Notes under the pieces: model-generated
Databases searched by the model: none
What the model was told of the DNA's origin: nothing
The model's input: the letters and a program-made list of their open reading frames with translations, nothing else
Shown: positions 49,322-57,565 of the stretch, piece by piece
Numbering within the stretch: the stretch's first letter is position 1
How the letters are laid out: each line of letters starts with the position of its first letter
Assembly (NCBI RefSeq): GCF_006352025.1
Contig: NZ_CP040936.1
Coordinates: forward strand, 2,914,001-2,978,000
Length of the DNA: 64,000 nt
Direction: 5' to 3'
From: Hymenobacter sp. DG01
Lineage (GTDB): Bacteria; Bacteroidota; Bacteroidia; Cytophagales; Hymenobacteraceae
Program-made: the position numbers and the translations under genes

Positions 49322-51277
49322 ATGCAAGAACAAGTAATACCCGCTGCCAGCGCCCCGTACTCGACCTTCCTGTACGTACTCATTCCGCTGTTGCCGTTTC
49401 TGGGCTTTCTCATCAACGGCCTGCTGAACCGGCGCCTGTCGGGTACGGTAGCCGGCCTGATCGGCTCGGCCGCGGTGCTGGGCTCGTTCCTGATTTCGGC
49501 TACCCTGTTTGCCACCTTCCAGTACCCGTACACCGTCACGCTGTTCGAGTGGATTCGGGTAGGCTCGCTGCAAATTCCGTTCTCCTACCAGATTGATCAG
49601 CTCAGCCTGATTATGCTGCTGCTGGTGACGGGCGTGGGCTTCCTGATTCACGTGTACAGCATCGGGTACATGCACCACGACGAGAACGTGGGCAAGTTTT
49701 TCTCCTTCCTGAACCTGTTCGTGTTCAGCATGCTGGTGCTGGTACTGGGCGCCAACTTCGTGATTCTGTTCATCGGCTGGGAAGGGGTAGGCCTTTGCTC
49801 CTACCTGCTTATCGGCTTCTGGAACAAGAACACCAGCTACAACAACGCCGCCAAGAAAGCTTTCATCATCAACCGCATCGGTGACCTGGGCTTCCTGCTG
49901 GGCATCTTCCTGATTTACCTGACTTTTAGCTCCGTACAGTACGCCGAGGTGTTCCAGAAGGCCTTCAACCAGGATTTTGGTCCCTACACGGTAGCCATTG
50001 TTGTTCCTATTACCCTACTGCTCTTCGTAGGGGCCACTGGTAAATCAGCGCAGCTGCCGCTCTACACCTGGCTGCCCGACGCTATGGCCGGCCCTACCCC
50101 GGTTTCGGCCCTGATTCACGCCGCCACCATGGTAACGGCAGGTATCTACATGATTATCCGTGCCAACGTGCTGTTCACGCTGGCTCCCGAAACCCTGGAG
50201 GTTATTGCCATCATCGGGGGTGCTACGGCCTTGTTCGCCGCTACCATTGGTCTGGCCCAAAACGATATCAAGAAGGTACTGGCTTACTCCACCGTTTCGC
50301 AGCTGGGCTACATGTTCCTGGCTCTGGGCGTGATGGGTTACAGCACCAGCCTGTTCCACGTCCTGACCCACGCTTTCTTCAAGGCACTGATGTTCCTGGG
50401 CGCCGGCTCCGTAATTCACGCCATGAGCAATGAGCAGGACATGCGCCGCATGGGCGGCCTGCGGAAATCTTTGCCCATTACGTTCATCACCTTCCTGATT
50501 GGCTGCCTGGCCATTGCCGGCATCCCACCCTTCTCGGGCTTCTTCTCCAAAGATGAAATCCTGCTGCACACCTACCAGCACAGCAAGGCGCTGTATGCGG
50601 TAGGCCTGTTCACGGCTTTCCTGACGGCTTTCTACATGTTCCGTCTGCTGTTCCTCACCTTCTTCGGCGAGTTCCGGGGCACGGAGGAGCAGAAGCACCA
50701 CCTGCACGAGTCGCCCGCGTCCATGACCCTACCCCTCGTTGTGCTGGCAATCCTGGCGGCCGTGGGTGGTTTCATGAACGCACCGTTCTTCCTGGGTGAA
50801 GAAAACGCCTACCTCTCCAATTACCTCGCGCCCCTGTTTACTTACTCGCAAAAGCTGAATCCTGAAGCTTTTGGCCTGGAGGTTGAGCATGCTACCGAAC
50901 TCATGCTCATCGGTCTCTCGGTCGGCGCGGGCGTGTTGGGCATTATCCTGGCCTATGTGCAGTACGTGAGCCGCGGCGTGCGCCCGGTGGAGGATGGCGA
51001 GTCGCGCGGTTTCCTCGAAAACCTGATCTACCACAAGTACTACATCGACGAGCTATACAACGCCCTGTTCGTGCGCCCCATTATGGGCCTCTCGCGCGGC
51101 CTCTACCGCTTCGTGGAAAATGGCATCATCGACCCCATCGTGAACGGCCTCGGCCGCCTGACCATGGGCGGCGGGCAGCTGCTGCGCTACGTGCAAACCG
51201 GCTCCGTGGAAACCTACCTAATTCTGATGGTAGTAGGCATTGTGCTGGTGCTGGCCCTGAACTTCGTGAAGTTTTAG
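49322..51277 (+). CDS. nuoL: NADH-quinone oxidoreductase subunit L
   Basis: 651 residues, the distal antiporter-like pump subunit. MrpA-like core: FVILFIGWEGVGLCSYLLIGFW (key Glu), GATGKSAQLPLYTWLPDAMAGPTPVSALIHAATMVTAGIYMIIR (Lys and His of the proton channel), KKVLAYSTVSQLGYMFLALG and AFFKALMFLGAGSVIH. The C-terminal lateral helix region and a last helix (TYLILMVVGIVLVLALNFVKF) are present, so it is complete. Confidence 0.97.
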   Translation: MQEQVIPAASAPYSTFLYVLIPLLPFLGFLINGLLNRRLSGTVAGLIGSAAVLGSFLISATLFATFQYPYTVTLFEWIRVGSLQIPFSYQIDQLSLIMLLLVTGVGFLIHVYSIGYMHHDENVGKFFSFLNLFVFSMLVLVLGANFVILFIGWEGVGLCSYLLIGFWNKNTSYNNAAKKAFIINRIGDLGFLLGIFLIYLTFSSVQYAEVFQKAFNQDFGPYTVAIVVPITLLLFVGATGKSAQLPLYTWLPDAMAGPTPVSALIHAATMVTAGIYMIIRANVLFTLAPETLEVIAIIGGATALFAATIGLAQNDIKKVLAYSTVSQLGYMFLALGVMGYSTSLFHVLTHAFFKALMFLGAGSVIHAMSNEQDMRRMGGLRKSLPITFITFLIGCLAIAGIPPFSGFFSKDEILLHTYQHSKALYAVGLFTAFLTAFYMFRLLFLTFFGEFRGTEEQKHHLHESPASMTLPLVVLAILAAVGGFMNAPFFLGEENAYLSNYLAPLFTYSQKLNPEAFGLEVEHATELMLIGLSVGAGVLGIILAYVQYVSRGVRPVEDGESRGFLENLIYHKYYIDELYNALFVRPIMGLSRGLYRFVENGIIDPIVNGLGRLTMGGGQLLRYVQTGSVETYLILMVVGIVLVLALNFVKF

Positions 51278-51281
51278 GATT

Positions 51282-51551
51282 ATGCTGGGCGCTTTGCTTT
51301 TAGCGGATGTATTTGAACCAGGTTTTTCCTTTGTGGGAATCCTGTTTATTCTGTCCGGCTATTTGATGCCCACCCTGTTTGCCCGTGACCAACAGAACGT
51401 CCGCACCATATTTCTACTGAATCTGCTCTTAGGCTGGACCATCATTGGATGGTTGTATGCTCTTCACCTTGCGCTCAAATTGTCGCCTGCTGATAAAGAA
51501 GTTGCTGCTTCGCATCAATTGTGGCGTCATCGGAATAACCTGATTAGCTAA
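51282..51551 (+). CDS. Superinfection-immunity-like (Imm) membrane protein inside the nuo operon
   Basis: 89 residues, two membrane helices: GFSFVGILFILSGYLMPTLFA and TIFLLNLLLGWTIIGWLYALHLAL. The LMPTLFA...NLLLGWTIIGW pattern matches the Imm_superinfect family named after the phage T4 Imm protein, which blocks DNA entry of later phages. It starts 4 bases after nuoL, and its TAA shares one base with the nuoM ATG, so it is translated within the complex I transcript. An assembly or lipid-interacting role in complex I is an alternative to a phage-related one. Confidence 0.8.
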   Translation: MLGALLLADVFEPGFSFVGILFILSGYLMPTLFARDQQNVRTIFLLNLLLGWTIIGWLYALHLALKLSPADKEVAASHQLWRHRNNLIS

Positions 51552-53020
51552 TGCTGACTGTCCTTCTCCTACTCTGGCCCGTGGCGGCCGCCCTGCTGCT
51601 GCACTTCTTCAAAGGCCGTGCGGCCCGGGTTCCGGCGCTGGGCGCAGCCCTCGTTGAATTTGTGCTGGCGGCTTACGCGGCGTTCACCTTCAATGCCAAC
51701 CACACCGGGCAATTCTCCTACAACCTCAACTGGATTCCTTCGGCTGGCATTCAGTTCGCGGTAGGCATGGATGGTCTGAGCTTGCTGCTGGTACTGCTGA
51801 CGGCGTTCCTGGTGCCCATTATTCTGCTGGCCGCTTTCCGCCGCAATTTCGAGAACGAAGGCGTGTTCTACGCTCTGGTACTGTTCATGCAAACCGGCCT
51901 GATTGGCGTATTCACTGCCCAGGACGCCTTCCTGTTCTACTTCATGTGGGAGGTAGCCCTGATTCCGATTTACTTCCTGGCCGGCGTTTGGGGCGGTGTG
52001 AACCGGGCGAAGGTCACCTTCAAGTTTTTCCTCTACACCATCGTTGGCTCCCTGTTCATGCTGGCCGGCTTTGTGTACCTCTACTTCCAGACCGGTGCTT
52101 CAGCCGACGGTCTGGCGGCACACAACGCCAGCCTGGCTTCATTCTATAGCCTGAACCTGCCGGCCGAAACGCAGCTGTGGCTGTTCTGGCTGATTTTTGC
52201 GGCCTTCGCCGTGAAGATGCCCATCTTCCCCTTCCATACCTGGCAGCCCGACACCTACACTGAGGCTCCGGCCCCGGCTACCATGCTGCTCTCGGGCATT
52301 ATGCTGAAAATGGGTATCTACGGCTGCATGCGCTGGCTGCTGCCCGTAGTTCCGCTCGGGGTTGACTACTGGCAGAACCTGGTGCTGATTCTGGCTATTA
52401 TCGGCATTATCTACGGTGCCATTATTGCCATCCGTCAGCAGGACGTGAAGCGCCTGATTGCCTACTCCTCCCTCTCGCACGTAGGCCTGATGATTGCCGG
52501 CGTGTTCTCCCTGACTCACATTGGCCTGCAGGGCGCCAGCATTCAGATGCTGGCCCACGGCGTGAACGTGGTGGGTATGTTCTTCATTGCTGATGCTATT
52601 GAGCGCCGCACCGGCACCCGCAACATTGCCGACCTGGGCGGCCTGACCCGCCAGGCTCCGGTGCTCACGGTATGCTTCCTGGTGCTGCTGCTGGGCACCG
52701 TGGCCCTACCCCTCACCAACGGCTTTGTGGGCGAGTTTCTGCTGCTGCAAGGCGTGTTTGAGTACAACGCCTGGATGGGCGCCGTGGCCGGCGTAACCAT
52801 CATTCTGGGAGCCGTGTACCTGCTGCGTATGTTCCAGCGCGTGATGCTGGGCCCTGATTCGTCATTCACTGCCACCTTCACCGACCTGACCGGAGCTGAG
52901 TTGGCCCTGCTGGTGCCGCTCATCGTGTTGGTGTTCTGGATTGGTCTGTTCCCCGGCACCTTCCTGCACCTGTCGGACGGCAGCGTGATGAACATTCTGA
53001 ACGAGGTAGTAAAACGGTAA
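51551..53020 (+). CDS. nuoM: NADH-quinone oxidoreductase subunit M
   Basis: 489 residues, about 14 helices. MrpD-like pump: FYFMWEVALIPIYFLAGVWGG (key Glu), AFAVKMPIFPFHTWQPDTYTEAPAPATMLLSGIMLKMGIYG (Lys and His), KRLIAYSSLSHVGLMIAGVFSL and the distal GFVGEFLLLQGVF. ATG overlaps the stop of the preceding Imm-like gene by one base. Confidence 0.97.
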   Translation: MLTVLLLLWPVAAALLLHFFKGRAARVPALGAALVEFVLAAYAAFTFNANHTGQFSYNLNWIPSAGIQFAVGMDGLSLLLVLLTAFLVPIILLAAFRRNFENEGVFYALVLFMQTGLIGVFTAQDAFLFYFMWEVALIPIYFLAGVWGGVNRAKVTFKFFLYTIVGSLFMLAGFVYLYFQTGASADGLAAHNASLASFYSLNLPAETQLWLFWLIFAAFAVKMPIFPFHTWQPDTYTEAPAPATMLLSGIMLKMGIYGCMRWLLPVVPLGVDYWQNLVLILAIIGIIYGAIIAIRQQDVKRLIAYSSLSHVGLMIAGVFSLTHIGLQGASIQMLAHGVNVVGMFFIADAIERRTGTRNIADLGGLTRQAPVLTVCFLVLLLGTVALPLTNGFVGEFLLLQGVFEYNAWMGAVAGVTIILGAVYLLRMFQRVMLGPDSSFTATFTDLTGAELALLVPLIVLVFWIGLFPGTFLHLSDGSVMNILNEVVKR

Positions 53021-53026
53021 TCCTGC

Positions 53027-53132
53027 TTCCCAGGGCTAAAGCCCTGGGCTACGTAGCGTATTTGTGCATGTTACCCGGCTACTTCAGTCGGCTCCGTAAA
53101 CGCTCCATAGCCCAGGGCTTCAGCCCTGGGAA
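53027..53132. repeat. Paired palindromes between nuoM and nuoN
   Basis: 24-base units at 53027-53050 and 53109-53132 (cccagggct-aa-agccctggg and its near-complement). Each is a palindrome and the two are inverted copies with one mismatch. A REP-type repeat unit. Confidence 0.8.
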
Positions 53133-53146
53133 CTCCAGCTGACCAT

Positions 53147-54562
53147 ATGAATTCAATCATTCTGCTTTCCGTTCTGGGCCTCGGCAACCTGTTTTTAGGG
53201 TTCCGCCGCTCTAACCGGCTGCTGCTGCCGGCCGCCATGCTCATGCTGGCGGTGGTATTCGGCGTCAACTTCCTCGATTGGGGCGCTACACAGTCGTACT
53301 TCAACGACATGCTCGTAATTGATAATTTCTCGGTAGCCTTTACGGGTATCGTGGTACTGACGGCCCTGGTGCTGCTGCCCTTCTCTCAGAAATACGTGCA
53401 CGACGGTGAGGCCAACCTGGCTGAATACTACTCACTGCTGCTGTTCTCGCTGGTAGGAGCCATTATGATGGTCGCCTACAATCATCTGCTGATGCTGTTT
53501 TTGGGCGTAGAAACCCTCAGCATTGCCATGTACGTGCTGGCCGGCTCCGATAAGCGCAATCTGCGCTCCAACGAAGCGGCTCTGAAGTACTTCCTGATGG
53601 GTTCCTTCACTACCGGCATTCTGCTGTTCGGGGTGGCCCTGGTGTACGGCGCTACCGGTACTTTCGTGCTGAGCGACATTAGCTTTGCCGTGCAGAACCC
53701 CAAGCCCGGCTTTGAGTCGCTGGTGCCCATGCTCTATATTGGCATGCTGCTGCTGCTCATTGGTATTGGCTTTAAGGTATCGGCCGCGCCGTTCCACTTC
53801 TGGACGCCCGACGTGTACGAAGGCACCCCTACCTTCTTCACGGCTTTCATGAGTACGGTGGTGAAAACCGCTGGCTTCGCGGCTTTCCTGAAGCTGCTCG
53901 TGCAAGCCTTTCCGGCGGCTTCCGCCCAGGGCGTATGGCTGCCCACACTCACGGCCATGTGCGTGCTCACGCTGCTGCTGGGTAACGTAGGTGCTGTAAC
54001 CCAAACCAGCACTAAGCGCATGCTAGCTTACTCCAGCGTATCGCATGCCGGCTACCTCCTCATTGCGCTGGTAGCTTTTAATGGCAAGCTCGAAGGCGCA
54101 TCGGCCTACGGCATCTTCTTCTACTCGCTGGCTTACTCAGTGGCTACCGTAGCTGCCTTTGGCGTACTGAAGCTGGTAGCCGATGCCCGCATGCGGGAAG
54201 ACTACAATGGCCTCAACGGGCTGGCCAAAACTAACCCCCTGCTGGCTTTCGTGATGACGGTGGCCATGCTCTCGTTGGCTGGTATTCCGCTCACGGGTGG
54301 CTTCTTCGGCAAGTTCTTCATCTTCTCGGCTGCCGTTGAGAATGGCTACATCGGCCTAGTGGTATTTGCCGTGGTAATGTCCATGATCAGCATTTACTAC
54401 TACCTACGCCCCGTTATTGCCATGTACATGCGCGAGGCCGATGACGAAACCACCGCTACCCCCGTCCCGGTGTCGGGCTTTCAGTCGGCGGCTCTGTTGC
54501 TGCTGGCCCTGCTGACGGTAGTACTAGGTGTGCTGCCCGGGCTCGTATCCGGTGTCCTTTAG
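53147..54562 (+). CDS. nuoN: NADH-quinone oxidoreductase subunit N
   Basis: 471 residues, 13-14 helices. MrpD-like pump subunit next to NuoK: LLMLFLGVETLSIAMYVLAG (key Glu), FKVSAAPFHFWTPDVYEGTPTFFTAFMSTVVKTAGFAAFLKLL, KRMLAYSSVSHAGYLLIAL, and ending in GVLPGLVSGVL. It is the last gene of complex I; a strong terminator follows. Confidence 0.97.
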   Translation: MNSIILLSVLGLGNLFLGFRRSNRLLLPAAMLMLAVVFGVNFLDWGATQSYFNDMLVIDNFSVAFTGIVVLTALVLLPFSQKYVHDGEANLAEYYSLLLFSLVGAIMMVAYNHLLMLFLGVETLSIAMYVLAGSDKRNLRSNEAALKYFLMGSFTTGILLFGVALVYGATGTFVLSDISFAVQNPKPGFESLVPMLYIGMLLLLIGIGFKVSAAPFHFWTPDVYEGTPTFFTAFMSTVVKTAGFAAFLKLLVQAFPAASAQGVWLPTLTAMCVLTLLLGNVGAVTQTSTKRMLAYSSVSHAGYLLIALVAFNGKLEGASAYGIFFYSLAYSVATVAAFGVLKLVADARMREDYNGLNGLAKTNPLLAFVMTVAMLSLAGIPLTGGFFGKFFIFSAAVENGYIGLVVFAVVMSMISIYYYLRPVIAMYMREADDETTATPVPVSGFQSAALLLLALLTVVLGVLPGLVSGVL

Positions 54563-54585
54563 CAGGTTCCTACCTCTCCAAAAAA

Positions 54586-54621
54586 CAAAAAGAGCGGCTC
54601 CCCGGGGAGCCGCTCTTTTTG
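54586..54621. terminator. Two-way terminator ending nuoK-N
   Basis: Self-complementary 36-mer (caaaaagagcggctcccc followed by its complement), between convergent genes. Confidence 0.92.
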
Positions 54622-54644
54622 TTTAGACAAGGTGGAAGCCACCA

Positions 54645-55994
54645 TTACTTTTTCACCACCCGAATGCTGATGCGCCGATTCAGAGCGCGCCCTTCAGGCG
54701 TAGTGTTTGGAGTGATGAAGTATTTGCCGCCGTACCCCTTTGCCTGAATCCGGTTGATATCAACTCCTGAGCTTGCCAGCACCAACATGGCCGTTTTGGC
54801 CCGCTCCTCGCTAAGCTGAAAGTTTTTCATAGCGTTGCCGGTGCTGTCGGTGTAGCCCCCAATCTTTACCTGAGAGTTGGGAAAAGTCTTCAGGATGCTA
54901 GCCACGTTGCGCAGCTGCTGAAACGACTCATCAGTAAGGGTGGTCTGGCCAGTTTCGAAGTACACCCGGTCAAAATTAATCCAGCCATTGGTTCGGTTTA
55001 CCGAGTCAACCTGCATCCCTGGGTCGGCCAGGAACGTGTACAGGCGATTTTCTGTGGAGGTGGCGCCTACCTTTTGCGTGGTCCCATCGGCCAGGCGCAA
55101 AATCAGGGGCTGCCCCGTGTCGTAGATGTACTTGTCGTTGACGGGGTCGTAGCGGCCGGCGGCCGTAGCCTTCACGGGCGGAGGAGCGGCCGTGCTGGTG
55201 GTCACGAGTCCGGAACGGGGGCTGGAGCTGGGCGTACTCTCCTCGGTATCGTGGCCGAAAAAGTACCCCAGGCCTACTGCCGTCAGCAGTAGCACTCCCC
55301 ACACCCAGGGCTGGCCGGCAACGGGCGCGACGCCAGGGGCAGGCGCGGCCGGAGCCGGGGTAAAGGTACGCCCCCCTCCTACCGGCAGCCAGGAGCCGTT
55401 GCCGTGCGGCGTTTCCGTGAGGGCAGTGCCGGGAGGAACTGCTTCCGGCACCGCCGCAAACTCACGAGGACTGGTTTCCGGCGCCTGGGAGCGCGGCGAG
55501 CCGGCCAGCAAGAGCCGCCGGATGGCATCTTCATCCTGCTGGAGCCATCGGGCCAGCGCCGCAGCATCAAAGCTGTGCTCCTGACTGTACTCGCCCGCTA
55601 CGCCCAGCGCTGCTACGGCCGTTACGCTGAGCAGGTAGTTGACAGCGGCTGAGCTGACGCCCGCCGCGGCCGCTATCCGTAGGCCCGTGAAGTTGTAGCC
55701 CTCGCCCAGCAGGCCGCGCATGAGAGCTTCGCCGCGCTGCAGCCAGTTTTCCTGGCCTGGACCCAGCAAGTGTTCCAGCACACTAGCCCCGTAGGCCTCC
55801 CGGCTGAGCTTCCAGATGGCCTCTGGCCCGTCGGGGCCGCTGGCGCGCCCGGCTAACGAGTGGGCTACCAAGGGTACTACCTGCCCCAAGGCTCCCCAAA
55901 TACCGGCTTGATTTTCTTGCGTCTCCTGCGCTAGCCGACTAACGACTTCACTAGTAAAGAATACCTGTGAGGTGTGTGATACGGTGTGTTCCAT
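54645..55994 (-). CDS. DUF937-transmembrane-OmpA fusion protein
   Basis: 449 residues from ATG 55994. The N-terminal 180 residues are DUF937-like (FFTSEVVSRLAQETQENQAGIWGALGQVVPLVAHSLAGRAS), with helical repeats. Then a Pro/Ala-rich linker, one membrane helix (WVWGVLLLTAVGLGYFF) and a C-terminal OmpA domain (FDRVYFETGQTTLTDESFQQLRNVASILKTFPNSQVKIGGYTDSTGNAMKNFQLSEERAKTAM). The peptidoglycan-binding Asp in GYTDSTG and Arg in LNRRISIRV are present. It probably tethers the inner membrane to the cell wall with DUF937 in the cytoplasm. Confidence 0.9.
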   Translation of the reverse strand: MEHTVSHTSQVFFTSEVVSRLAQETQENQAGIWGALGQVVPLVAHSLAGRASGPDGPEAIWKLSREAYGASVLEHLLGPGQENWLQRGEALMRGLLGEGYNFTGLRIAAAAGVSSAAVNYLLSVTAVAALGVAGEYSQEHSFDAAALARWLQQDEDAIRRLLLAGSPRSQAPETSPREFAAVPEAVPPGTALTETPHGNGSWLPVGGGRTFTPAPAAPAPGVAPVAGQPWVWGVLLLTAVGLGYFFGHDTEESTPSSSPRSGLVTTSTAAPPPVKATAAGRYDPVNDKYIYDTGQPLILRLADGTTQKVGATSTENRLYTFLADPGMQVDSVNRTNGWINFDRVYFETGQTTLTDESFQQLRNVASILKTFPNSQVKIGGYTDSTGNAMKNFQLSEERAKTAMLVLASSGVDINRIQAKGYGGKYFITPNTTPEGRALNRRISIRVVKK

Positions 55995-56228
55995 AACTCT
56001 GCGTTCCCTTTCTGTCCAACATACCACAAAGTACAATTATTTATTACAATAATTATTTTCTTTCAATGTTAATTTTCTTTCTCTGATGAGCGTTTTCTGA
56101 CTGACTCAGCAATGAAGCCCCCTCTGTCCTGTTTTTTAGGCGCACTTCTACGTTCTGCTCTACCTGCTGGAGCAGGGGCAGAACGTATGGGAGTTGGGCT
56201 CCAAACGGATAGGTTGGATTTAATTGCC

Positions 56229-57017
56229 CTACACGCGCCGTAGTACGGTTTCCTGATCGGCGTACACAATGGCCTCGTCGCCGAAGGGCTCGTCGCCCCG
56301 GAACTTCTGCAGCAGGCGGGCGGTGGTTACAATGTCTTTCTGGCAGTAGCGCGCAATGCGGGGCAGGTCGTTTTCCTCGTAATACACCCGGGCTACGTCC
56401 TTGCCCTGGATGTCGTCTTTGGGGGTAGGGATGCTGAACATGGCCGCCAGCAAACTCAGAGAGGTAAACGATTTACGGTCGCCGAACTTCCAGAGCTCCA
56501 TGGTATCCAGGTGGGGCACCTCCCAGGGCTTTTTGCCAGCCGTATCGAGGTGGGGCGGCAGAGGCAGCCCATTAATGAGCATGCGGCGCGAAAGGTAGGG
56601 CAGGTCGAACTCCTTGGCATTGTGCCCGCATAGCCGGAACTGCGGCCGGTGGCTGATGACGGCACTGAACTCCTGCAGCAGTTGCCGCTCATCATGCCCG
56701 TAAAACGATTTCACGCTGAAGCGCAACTCGCCATCAGTGTTGTACCGAAACCGCCCCAGCGAAATGCATACAACCCGGCCAAACTCGGCGTAAATCCCCG
56801 CCTGCTCAAACAGGGCGGCCGCATGCAGAGCATCGGGCAGGGGTGCAATGTGGTCGTGGTGAGAGATCCAGCCTTTTTCGCGCCGAAGGGCATGGCACTT
56901 ATGCTCCCAGAGCTCTTTCAACATCTCCTCCAGATCATCGTGGCAGCCCACGCAGGGAACCGTTTCGATATCGAGCACAAATACCTCATCGAGTTTCAGG
57001 TCGCGGAGCAGGCGCAT
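56229..57017 (-). CDS. PolB-like predicted 3'-5' exonuclease
   Basis: 262 residues. DEDDy exonuclease motifs: ExoI VFVLDIETVP (Asp, Glu), ExoII CGHNAKEFDLPYLSRR (Asp) and ExoIII YCQKDIVTTARLL (Tyr, Asp). This is the family of stand-alone 3'-5' exonucleases related to DNA polymerase B. It likely trims DNA 3' ends. Possible -7 element TATCTTTC 34 bases upstream (minus strand, 57051-57058). Confidence 0.92.
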   Translation of the reverse strand: MRLLRDLKLDEVFVLDIETVPCVGCHDDLEEMLKELWEHKCHALRREKGWISHHDHIAPLPDALHAAALFEQAGIYAEFGRVVCISLGRFRYNTDGELRFSVKSFYGHDERQLLQEFSAVISHRPQFRLCGHNAKEFDLPYLSRRMLINGLPLPPHLDTAGKKPWEVPHLDTMELWKFGDRKSFTSLSLLAAMFSIPTPKDDIQGKDVARVYYEENDLPRIARYCQKDIVTTARLLQKFRGDEPFGDEAIVYADQETVLRRV

Positions 57018-57148
57018 ACGGGTTGGGGCAGGAAGCGGGAAGAGAAGAAGGAAAGATAGAAGAAACCGCCAGAATTGAACGGTGCTGGTTTGTTACTTCT
57101 TCAAGGCTGCGTGGTGTACAATCCACCTAGCAAGTTCATCTACTGTCA

Positions 57149-57442
57149 CTATAAGGGTTGAAACTCTTGCGTAGAAGCGCGGTGTGGCTTCGGTAGGCTT
57201 ATGATTTCCAGCGTGTGCCCGTTACGGTCAGCTTGCGAATTTACAATCAGCTTACCCCACTTTGTCCAGATGCGCTCTGGCGTGAGGCGCAGCAGCACGT
57301 CGCTCTCCCGTAAGCGCAAGCGGGCTATGTGAATCGTTACAGCTCCAGGCAATAGAAGCATTAATCCGGCAATTGTTAAGCCTAGAGTAATTGCTAAGCT
57401 CAGCATTATACCTACTCCTATTAATGCTACCCCGAATGACAC
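57149..57442 (-). CDS. Small membrane protein, unknown
   Basis: 97 residues from GTG 57442. A long hydrophobic N-terminus (ALIGVGIMLSLAITLGLTIAGLMLLLPGAVTI) probably forms a helical hairpin, followed by a soluble beta-rich part (LRLRESDVLLRLTPERIWTKWGKLIVNSQ). Its codon use and AT content differ from its neighbours. Family unknown. Confidence 0.6.
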   Translation of the reverse strand: MSFGVALIGVGIMLSLAITLGLTIAGLMLLLPGAVTIHIARLRLRESDVLLRLTPERIWTKWGKLIVNSQADRNGHTLEIISLPKPHRASTQEFQPL

Positions 57443-57501
57443 CTGCCCTCAAGCACTCCACCGGTTATACCTTACTTCCACCATAGTGTGTACTCATAAA
57501 A

Positions 57502-57541
57502 CAGGTCCCGTTGTTTGCAGTACTGCAAACAACGGGACCTG
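57502..57541. terminator. 40-base perfect palindrome after aspS
   Basis: 19-bp arms (caggtcccgttgtttgcag and its exact complement) around a 2-base centre. It lies 25 bases past the aspS stop. It has no flanking T-run, so termination is only one possible role. Confidence 0.6.
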
Positions 57542-57565
57542 ACGCATAAACCGAAAAAGCACCCT

